NCBI GenBank assembly: GCA_017999135.1
Contig: JAGOBT010000278.1
Span: 1 to 5,182, forward strand
Length of the DNA: 5,182 nt
Direction of reading: 5' to 3'
Source of the DNA: Burkholderiaceae bacterium
GTDB taxonomy: Bacteria > Pseudomonadota > Gammaproteobacteria > Burkholderiales > Burkholderiaceae_C
A model generated the notes under the pieces. The model ran no database searches, was not told the DNA's origin, and saw only the letters and a list, made by a program, of their open reading frames with translations. Of the stretch, positions 1 through 5,182 are shown piece by piece (positions within the stretch are counted from its first letter, which is position 1; the number at the start of each line of letters is the position of its first letter). The translations under genes were made by a program, and so were the position numbers.

Positions 1-1
1 C

Positions 2-805
2 GGCTGCTACTGGAAGAAGTGCAGCTTCTGCGATGTCAGCCTGGACTACATCGCCCGCTACGACGCCGCCACCGCCGAGACCCTGTGCGACCGCATCGCC
101 GCCATCGTGGCCGAGACCGGCCAGACCGGCTTCCATTTCGTCGACGAGGCCGCGCCGCCCAAGAGCCTGAAGGCCCTGGCCGCCGAACTGCAGCGCCGCC
201 AGCTGGGCATCAGCTGGTGGGGCAACATCCGTTTCGAGAAGAGCTTCACCCCCGATCTGTGCCAGCAGCTGGCCGACAGCGGCTGCATCGCCATCAGTGG
301 CGGGCTGGAAGTGGCCAGCGACCGCCTGCTGGCACTGATGAAGAAGGGTGTGTCGGTCGACCAGGTGGCGCGGGTGACCAAGGGCTTCAGCGACGCCGGC
401 ATCCTGGTGCATGCCTATCTGATGTACGGCTTCCCCACCCAGACGGTGCAGGACACGGTGGACGCGCTGGAATACGTGCGCCAGCTGTTTGCCGAAGGCT
501 GCATCCAGAGCGGCTTCTGGCACCGCTTCTCGACCACGGTGCATTCACCGGTGGGCCAGGCGCCTCAGGACTACGGCGTGCAGCTGCTGCCGCTGCCGCC
601 GGTGACGTTCGCCAAGAACGACATCGGCTTCATCGACCCCACAGGCACCGACCACACCGCACTGGGCATCGGCCTGAAGAAGGCGCTGTACAACTACATG
701 CACGGCATCGGGCTGGACCTGGACGTGCGGCGCTGGTTCGACATCCGTGTGCCCAAGCCCAAGGTGGCACGCGACCGCATCGCGCGGGCGCTGCAGCAGG
801 TCTGA
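2..805 (+). CDS. Radical SAM enzyme, C-terminal part (5' end cut by window)
   Basis: The reading frame is open from base 2 to the TGA at 803-805 and gives 267 residues; the true start lies left of the window. The first visible residues are GCYWKKCSFCD, with Cys at positions 2, 7 and 10 (Cx4Cx2C), which I read as the site holding the [4Fe-4S] cluster that cleaves S-adenosylmethionine. Supporting radical SAM features follow: FVDEAAPP (about 46-53), SGGLEVAS (99-106) in the place of the usual GxE-type strand, and YGFPTQT (142-148), like the GxPxxT SAM-contact motif. The general look is that of the COG1032 group, whose members often carry a B12-binding domain before the cysteine motif; that part, if present, is off the window. 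The substrate cannot be told. The tail (about 180-267, including HSPVG and YNYMHGIG) is family-specific and I cannot assign it. Confidence is high for the superfamily and low for any reaction. Confidence 0.9.
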   Translation, partial: GCYWKKCSFCDVSLDYIARYDAATAETLCDRIAAIVAETGQTGFHFVDEAAPPKSLKALAAELQRRQLGISWWGNIRFEKSFTPDLCQQLADSGCIAISGGLEVASDRLLALMKKGVSVDQVARVTKGFSDAGILVHAYLMYGFPTQTVQDTVDALEYVRQLFAEGCIQSGFWHRFSTTVHSPVGQAPQDYGVQLLPLPPVTFAKNDIGFIDPTGTDHTALGIGLKKALYNYMHGIGLDLDVRRWFDIRVPKPKVARDRIARALQQV

Positions 806-809
806 ACGG

Positions 810-1289
810 CTACAGCCAGCCGACGCAGCCTGGCGCGCCGCAGCGGCAGGCCAGCGTGCCTTCGTGGTGGGTCTCGCCGTAGTTCACCGTGATCTCCTCG
901 CCCACGGCGATGGGCTGGATCGCGTAGAACTCGACCCGGCCGTCGCGGATCTGCAGCCGGGCATTGGGCGCGCAGCTGTGGTTGGTGAAGCGCATCGGGT
1001 CGCTGCTCTGGCTGGCGTCGATGGCCTTCTTTTCCGACACCTCCACGATCATGATGCGGGCCTTGCCGGCGGCACGGCGCCGCGCCTCGCTGACGCTGAT
1101 GCTCTCGCCGCGGATCTCGCCGATCTTGCGGTGCGGCGGGATGGCCTCGGCGGCAAAGGCGCCGAAGCCGTCGATGCCGCTCTTGCGCGCCACCACGTCG
1201 AACTTCTGGTACGCCGGGCGGCCAGTGGGGGCCGCGGGTTCTGGCGCGGGAGCGGGGGTGCGGCGCAGTTGCGGCATGGGGCGGGTCAC
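810..1289 (-). CDS. Small SET-domain protein-lysine methyltransferase
   Basis: This 159-residue protein is almost entirely one SET domain, predicted to transfer a methyl group from S-adenosylmethionine to lysine in a protein. Visible motifs in order are SGIDGFGAFA (37-46, SAM-binding GxG), RFTNHSCAPN (100-109, the NHSCxPN knot motif), GEEITVNYG (130-138, with Tyr137 in the catalytic tyrosine position) and a post-SET tail CRCGAPGC (148-155). The tail spacing CxCx4C plus Cys106 fits the usual zinc site, so the protein looks complete and active. Residues 1-26 are a Pro/Ala-rich leader. I chose the GTG at 1289 because it overlaps the TGA of the upstream VOC gene (GTGA), implying coupled translation; an in-frame ATG at 1277 is the alternative, and neither has a strong ribosome site. 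The target protein is unknown. Short bacterial SET proteins of this kind are known, but their roles are mostly undefined. Confidence 0.93.
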   Translation of the reverse strand: MTRPMPQLRRTPAPAPEPAAPTGRPAYQKFDVVARKSGIDGFGAFAAEAIPPHRKIGEIRGESISVSEARRRAAGKARIMIVEVSEKKAIDASQSSDPMRFTNHSCAPNARLQIRDGRVEFYAIQPIAVGEEITVNYGETHHEGTLACRCGAPGCVGWL

Positions 1290-1669
1290 AGGTCCTGGCC
1301 GACGTCGATGCGGTTGCCGTCGGGGTCGGCAAACACGAAGGTGCGCATCCGGTAGTCGGCATCGCGCATCGCCTTGACGATGGGCGTGCCGTGGGCCACC
1401 AGGTGGTCGTGCAGCGCGGCGGCGTCGTTGACCATCAGGTGGGCCAGGTTGTGTGCGCCGCCGCAGTGCTGCGGCTCCAACTGCAGGTGCAATTCGGCGC
1501 CCTCGCGTTCCAGGATGACGAAGGCCACCGGCTGGCCGTTCTGGAACACGTTGTGAAAGCCCAGCACGCCGCTGTAGAAGGCCAGCGCGCGTGGCAGGTC
1601 GGCCACCAGCAGCTGGGGGGCGATGCGGCCGAAGTGCACGGCGGCGGGCGGAGTGGTGAGATGGGACAT
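1286..1669 (-). CDS. VOC-family protein (glyoxalase/bleomycin-resistance fold)
   Basis: This 127-residue protein has the two-repeat layout of the vicinal oxygen chelate fold. The first half reads IAPQLLVADLPRALAFY (16-32) followed by AELHLQL (58-64); the second half has HLMVND (77-82), an ALHDHL helix (85-90) and ends with FVFADPDGNRIDVGQ (111-125). Length and DPDGN motif are typical of single-domain VOC proteins such as bleomycin-resistance-like binding proteins. By eye, three of the four usual metal-ligand positions appear changed: Ala17 and Leu75 where His is usual, and Asp122 where Glu is usual; only Glu59 remains. That favours a metal-independent binding or antibiotic-sequestering type over a glyoxalase I enzyme, but the exact function is open. 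The ATG at 1669 has only a weak, distant GGA upstream. The gene starts 42 bases after the large upstream gene and its stop overlaps the SET gene start. Confidence 0.9.
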   Translation of the reverse strand: MSHLTTPPAAVHFGRIAPQLLVADLPRALAFYSGVLGFHNVFQNGQPVAFVILEREGAELHLQLEPQHCGGAHNLAHLMVNDAAALHDHLVAHGTPIVKAMRDADYRMRTFVFADPDGNRIDVGQDL

Positions 1670-1711
1670 CGCGGACGTTTCCGGCGGGGTGGCAGAGGGC
1701 GTGGTTCCAGT
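1670..1711. other. Short intergenic gap between VOC gene and large CDS
   Basis: These 42 bases separate the TAG of the large minus-strand gene from the ATG of the VOC gene. I see no clear hairpin with a T-run, no good -10/-35 pair and no strong ribosome site. The gap is short enough for readthrough from the upstream gene, so a single transcript is possible, but a promoter inside the end of the large gene cannot be excluded. Confidence 0.5.
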
Positions 1712-4630
1712 CTACTTGGCGCGTGTCTTGCGCTTGGGGCCGGCCGGCGCGCTGGCGCGCTGACGGGGCTGGGCCCAGTCCATCAGCCGCTTGTAGCCGT
1801 GCATCCAGGCCAGGTCGGCCCGGTCGGCGATGGCCGGCAGGGGCGTGATGCCCGCGGCGTTTGCCGCCGCGTCGAAGTCGGGCTGCGGCCCGGCCAGGAA
1901 CAGGAAGCGGGCGTTCGGCAGCGCGCTCCGCAGGGCCTGCAGGGTGGACGCATCAGGCAGCGGCCGCGTGGCCACCAGCATCCACACCGGCAAGGCCAAG
2001 CGGTCGGCGAGCAAGGCCGCCTCGTCGGGCCTGCAGTCGAGCGCCGCTGCCAGCGTGGTGTGCAGGTGCTGCTCCACCGCCTGCGCCGAGGCTTCACCCG
2101 CCCAGACCTGGTCACGCACCAGCACGCAGGCTGGCGCGGGGCGGCCGATGTGGGCACGCGCCACCAGCAAGCGGCCCAGCTGCAGCGGCATGGCATTGAC
2201 TGCCCAGGCGCCGGGTGCTGCCCCACGCAGTGTCGGCACGAAGCTGTTGTCCGGCAACGGCAGGGCAGCCTGCGCCAGCAGGTCGGCGGCGACGGCGGCT
2301 GGCAGGCGCGACGAACTGCGCCAGGCACGCGTGACCAGGTCGACCGCGGCGGGCAGGTCGTGCGCCACGGCGGCCTGCCACACCGCGTCCAGCGCCGACG
2401 TGCGCGGCAGAAACGGCCGGGCCGCTGTTTCGAGCATCTCCTTCAGCACGGCGCGACCATCGTCTGGGCCGGCCCCACCGTCAGGCACCGGGTCGGCGGC
2501 GTCCAGCAACTGGCGCGCCAGTTCCTCCGGCCCCGGGGTCTCGATGGGCTGCAGCAGGCTGCCGCGCAGCGGGACGGGCAGCGGCTGCCGCTCGCTGCGC
2601 ATCCGGAAGCCGAAGTTCAGCAGAGGGAAGCCTGGGTTGGCCCAGCGGCGTGCGGCCAGCGCCAGCAGACGTGTGCGTCCAGGCTCGTCGGCGCCATCCC
2701 GGGTGACCGGGGTCACGAGTCGGATCGCGGCGTCCAGGCTCGGCATCAAGGCGGGATCATCCACGCCGTCGGCGCCTTGCTCGCGGGCGCTGCGCAGTGT
2801 GTAGGCGCCGTCAGCCCCTGGCATCAGGTGCAAGCGCGCCCGCCACGCCGCACGCGCCAGGCGCTGCGCCGCGCGTTCGTCCATCTCTGCCCCCTTGCCG
2901 TACGGATCGTCGACCGGGTGGTGCAGCAACACCCGCGGCGCCTCGGCTTCGGACCGACGGGCCCAGGCCAGGAAGCGGTGGATCGCAGCCGCCGGCACTG
3001 CCCATACGGTGCTGCCATCGGGGTCGGCGCGCGACAGATCGGCCAAGCCGACCAGTTGGTGGCCCTCGAACATCGGTGCCCCTGCCATGCCCGCCAACGC
3101 GCCGTGGGGCTGCGGTAGCTTCATGGCAAATGGCTGGGCCAGGGTGTCGGGAGGCAAACGCCCCTCGGGCAGGCGGTCGAGGCGGGCGTCGGGCTGCACC
3201 TGGCCGGCCCACTGGCCCGTCTGTCCCCCTAGCCCCGGCACCGTCCACACCGGGGCGCCTGGCGCGGGCCGGATCAATTGCAGCGGGGCGACTGCCGCGC
3301 CAGCGAACGGACGCTGCAGCGTCAGCAATGCCAGAGACGAATACAGGTCCAAGGCTGCCAGCTGCGCCATCTGTTCGCGCTGCACGCCACCATGGACCTG
3401 AAGCATCAGGCGCACCGGCTGGTTGGCCGCGTTTTCCTGCTCCGGCAACGGCTGGCCGAACGGCAGGGCCGTCCCGCTGCCTGCCCAGGTGCGGCGGTCA
3501 TCGGGCCCGCGCATGGCGTCCACCAACGTCCGTGGCAGCACATCCACCACGGTGACCACCTCGGTCGGTGACACGAAGCAGCCCAGGCCCACCGGCCCCT
3601 TCGGCCCCAGCACCTGCACACGCACTTGTTGCCAGGCCAGCGGCGGCAAGGCGTTTGTTGTGCCGCCCGCCTGCCGCTGCAACTGCCAGCGCTGGCCCGC
3701 CAGGTTGTGCAGCGTGGCCTGCTGCCAGCCCGGCGGCAGCGGCACGGTGGTGTCGCCCTGCAGCAGCACGGTCCGGTGCTGCGCGTGGTCCGGGCCATCG
3801 TGGCTGACGACGGCCAGCAGCGGGGCCAGCGCGGCGGGCAGGGTGATCTGCTGCGCCGCATCGGCCGCGCCGTCGGCCAGGGGCCACAGGCGCAGGCCGT
3901 CGGCAAGTGGCTGGCAGGCCACGCGCAGTGGTGCAGTACCGGTGTCGGCGGGCAGCAGCCAGCGCAGATCAGGTGGCAGGCCTGCTGGCCCGGTGGCGGG
4001 TAACGGGCCGCTGGTGGCGCCCAGGCGCACCAGCGCGCCCAGCCACAGGGCCAGCACGGCCGGGTGCTGCCGCGCCGCGTCGGGCAGGCGCGGCATGGCG
4101 CGTTGGGCCCAGCGCGCCACTTCCAGTGCACGGGCATCGCCGCCGCTGGCCATGGCGGCCAGGGCGGGCTGCAGCGCCTGGCCCATGGCAGCCGGCGCGC
4201 CGGCGCCGCCCTGCAAGGCCAGGAAGGTGATCTCTTCTTCGATGCGCAGCGCCTCGGGCCAAGCAGCATGCAGGCCGCGGGTGATGTCCCAGGCCGCCTG
4301 CAGCGGCTGCGGCTGGCCGGGTGCGGCGCTGGCCTGGCACAACTGGGTGCGCAGCAGCTGCAGCACCGCCGCGTCGAACACCAGGCTGCCACCGCCCTGG
4401 GCCGCGTGCAGGCCGGCAAACCACAGGTCGGCCTCGATGCCGGGCTCGGCGCGCGGCAGCAGCTGCAGCCGCAGCCGGCGCAGCAGGCTGGCGTCGACCC
4501 GCACCGCCAGCGACGCCAGCCGCGCCAGCGCTGCCGCCTGCGGGTGCTGGCGTGCCCAGGCGTCCAGGCGCTCGGCGGCGCGGTCCGCGGCGCTGCGGGG
4601 TGGTTTGGCGGTGGGTTGTGTGGTGGACAT
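1712..4630 (-). CDS. Large VMAP/SAV_2336-like protein with inactive trypsin-like domain
   Basis: The product is 972 residues with no clear signal peptide or membrane segment, so probably cytosolic. Residues 40-185 form a helical domain with VDASLLRRLRLQLLPRAEPG (45-64), EADLWF (66-71), EEEITFLAL (131-139) and ARWAQRAMPRLP (172-183); from memory this resembles large multidomain proteins found with vWA and MoxR partners (SAV_2336/VMAP type). Residues 220-330 look beta-rich. Residues 335-555 have a trypsin-like layout: GCFVSPTEVVTVVDVLP (350-366), SSLALLTL (431-438) and GMAGAPMFEGHQLVGLA (514-530), but His, Asp and Ser appear replaced by Asp363, Ser432 and Ala516, implying a binding rather than a cutting role. 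Residues 560-972 are unassigned; they end in a basic tail (PKRKTRAK). I chose ATG 4630 because GAGGCGG lies 6 bases before it; ATG 4645, overlapping the upstream TGA as ATGA, and ATG 4636 are alternatives. Likely partner: the vWA-like gene just upstream. Confidence 0.85.
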   Translation of the reverse strand: MSTTQPTAKPPRSAADRAAERLDAWARQHPQAAALARLASLAVRVDASLLRRLRLQLLPRAEPGIEADLWFAGLHAAQGGGSLVFDAAVLQLLRTQLCQASAAPGQPQPLQAAWDITRGLHAAWPEALRIEEEITFLALQGGAGAPAAMGQALQPALAAMASGGDARALEVARWAQRAMPRLPDAARQHPAVLALWLGALVRLGATSGPLPATGPAGLPPDLRWLLPADTGTAPLRVACQPLADGLRLWPLADGAADAAQQITLPAALAPLLAVVSHDGPDHAQHRTVLLQGDTTVPLPPGWQQATLHNLAGQRWQLQRQAGGTTNALPPLAWQQVRVQVLGPKGPVGLGCFVSPTEVVTVVDVLPRTLVDAMRGPDDRRTWAGSGTALPFGQPLPEQENAANQPVRLMLQVHGGVQREQMAQLAALDLYSSLALLTLQRPFAGAAVAPLQLIRPAPGAPVWTVPGLGGQTGQWAGQVQPDARLDRLPEGRLPPDTLAQPFAMKLPQPHGALAGMAGAPMFEGHQLVGLADLSRADPDGSTVWAVPAAAIHRFLAWARRSEAEAPRVLLHHPVDDPYGKGAEMDERAAQRLARAAWRARLHLMPGADGAYTLRSAREQGADGVDDPALMPSLDAAIRLVTPVTRDGADEPGRTRLLALAARRWANPGFPLLNFGFRMRSERQPLPVPLRGSLLQPIETPGPEELARQLLDAADPVPDGGAGPDDGRAVLKEMLETAARPFLPRTSALDAVWQAAVAHDLPAAVDLVTRAWRSSSRLPAAVAADLLAQAALPLPDNSFVPTLRGAAPGAWAVNAMPLQLGRLLVARAHIGRPAPACVLVRDQVWAGEASAQAVEQHLHTTLAAALDCRPDEAALLADRLALPVWMLVATRPLPDASTLQALRSALPNARFLFLAGPQPDFDAAANAAGITPLPAIADRADLAWMHGYKRLMDWAQPRQRASAPAGPKRKTRAK

Positions 4631-4636
4631 GGGCAT

Positions 4637-4643
4637 CCGCCTC
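4637..4643 (-). promoter_or_regulatory. Ribosome binding site overlapping the upstream stop codon
   Basis: On the minus strand GAGGCGG runs from 4643 to 4637, six bases before the ATG at 4630, a good Shine-Dalgarno position. Its first two bases are part of the TGA (4644-4642) that ends the vWA-like gene. A ribosome finishing the first protein would sit on this site, which suggests coupled translation of the two proteins. It also supports ATG 4630 over ATG 4645 and ATG 4636. Confidence 0.6.
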
Positions 4644-5182
4644 ATGCGGACAGCAGGCGCCGCACGGCTGCCACGGTGGTGCGCCGGTCCCACCACAGCA
4701 GGCGCAGCGGCACAGGCAGGCCGACCGGCCAGCGCGACGGCGCCTGCGGCACCAGCACCCGCACGGCCGCGCCGGCCTGGGCGGCGGCGCGGGCAAAACC
4801 CTGCCAGTGCCGGGCCGCCTGTGGCCGCGGCCGGCCGGGCAGGCGGGTGATGCCCAGGTCGGAGAGCAGCAGCACGGCGGCGCCCGGCGGCGGCGCCGGC
4901 CAGCGCATCGTTTCGCCGGTGCCCGGGTGGCGGCAGCCCTGCAGCGGTTCGCCGTCGAAGCCCAGCACCTGCAGCTGGGCCTCGCCCAGCAGGCGTTCCA
5001 GCAGGCCCAGCAGCTGGTCCACATCGGCGTGCCAGGGCTGCATCGCCGGGCCCTGGTCGACCAGCACCTGCAGGCCGTGGCGCAGCGTCCACACCGGCAG
5101 GCGCGGCACATGGCGCAGGGGCTGGCCATCGGCCAGCGCGGCCACCAGCCTGTCGGTGTCGACATCGCCATCGGCCACGCGC
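4642..5182 (-). CDS. vWA-like protein with degenerate metal site, C-terminal part (5' end probably cut)
   Basis: The frame is open from the right window edge to the TGA at 4644-4642. A GTG at 5178 is possible as a start, but the frame continues past the edge and related proteins are usually longer, so I treat it as partial. Numbering from that GTG (178 residues): LQVLVDQGPAMQPW (36-49) is the first strand and metal-site loop of a von Willebrand A fold, QLQVLGFDG (68-76) the second strand, GAAVLLLSDLGI (99-110) the third, AAVRVLVPQAP (137-147) the fourth, and WDRRTTVAAVRRLL (163-176) the end. The normal metal motif DxSxS is reduced to D41-Q-G-P-A, so metal binding is doubtful. The strand order and the closing WDRRTTV segment resemble, from memory, vWA-like regions of SAV_2336-type and MoxR-associated proteins. 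It would act in the cytosol, probably as a scaffold or adaptor for the large protein encoded directly downstream. Confidence 0.75.
   Translation of the reverse strand, partial: RVADGDVDTDRLVAALADGQPLRHVPRLPVWTLRHGLQVLVDQGPAMQPWHADVDQLLGLLERLLGEAQLQVLGFDGEPLQGCRHPGTGETMRWPAPPPGAAVLLLSDLGITRLPGRPRPQAARHWQGFARAAAQAGAAVRVLVPQAPSRWPVGLPVPLRLLWWDRRTTVAAVRRLLSA

Noticed and set aside
19..882. Plus-strand open frame of 287 codons over the radical SAM gene
   Set aside because: Arg/His-rich shadow translation; the frame starting at base 2 contains the cysteine motif and the other radical SAM motifs.
694..1362. Minus-strand open frame of 222 codons across the SET gene
   Set aside because: It is a different frame from the SET gene; its translation is Arg/His/Pro-rich without domains, whereas the SET frame carries all expected motifs.
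1670..1711. Possible terminator or promoter between the large gene and the VOC gene
   Set aside because: No hairpin followed by a T-run and no convincing -10/-35 elements were seen in these 42 bases.
1715..1738. Basic C-terminal tail PKRKTRAK as a nuclear localisation signal
   Set aside because: The context is bacterial and no eukaryotic-targeted secretion signal is visible. It is better described only as a basic tail of unknown use.
1391..3118. Long plus-strand open frame of 575 codons opposite the VOC and large genes
   Set aside because: Its translation is Arg/Gln/Gly-rich with no recognisable motif, and it lies opposite genes with clear domain signatures. Long open shadow frames are expected at this GC content.
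3423..4850. Plus-strand open frame of 475 codons opposite the large protein
   Set aside because: Ser/Arg/Ala/Cys-rich shadow with no motif; the opposite strand has the trypsin-like and N-terminal domain signatures.
4631..5092. In-frame extension of the large protein up to 5092 (154 more residues)
   Set aside because: The extension is a low-complexity Ala/Pro/Arg/Gly translation that fully overlaps the vWA-like gene in another frame. The vWA-like frame has coherent strands and motifs, and a good ribosome site precedes ATG 4630.

Overview
The window is very GC-rich, dense coding DNA with long open shadow frames on both strands. This suggests a high-GC proteobacterium; a Burkholderiales-like betaproteobacterium is my guess from composition and gene types, not something the sequence proves. 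It holds five protein genes. Two are cut by the window edges: the radical SAM gene on the left and the vWA-like gene on the right. I see no tRNA, rRNA, CRISPR array, insertion sequence or convincing terminator. The longest stretch without a gene is 42 bases.

Left part (2-805, + strand): the C-terminal 267 residues of a radical SAM enzyme. It begins right at its iron-sulfur cysteine motif, which has Cx4Cx2C spacing. It meets the next gene tail to tail with only 4 bases between the stop codons.

Middle (810-1669, - strand): a two-gene unit made of a VOC (glyoxalase/bleomycin-resistance fold) protein and a small SET-domain protein methyltransferase. Their stop and start codons overlap as GTGA, so they are probably translated together.

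Right part (1712-5182, - strand): the most interesting region. A vWA-like protein with a degraded metal site is followed, through a translational-coupling overlap, by a 972-residue multidomain protein. That protein has an N-terminal domain of the type found in large vWA/SAV_2336-like proteins, a central trypsin-like domain in which all three catalytic residues appear replaced, and an unassigned C-terminal half with a basic tail. The arrangement resembles the vWA-MoxR-associated (VMAP) class of bacterial conflict systems, in which an AAA+ ATPase, a vWA protein and a large adaptor/effector protein act together. The predicted ATPase partner is not in the window and would lie beyond the right edge, if present.

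On the minus strand the gene order in the direction of transcription is vWA-like, pseudotrypsin protein, VOC, SET. Gaps are small (overlap, 42 bases, overlap), so one transcript could cover all four. Whether the VOC and SET genes belong functionally to the putative conflict module is uncertain.
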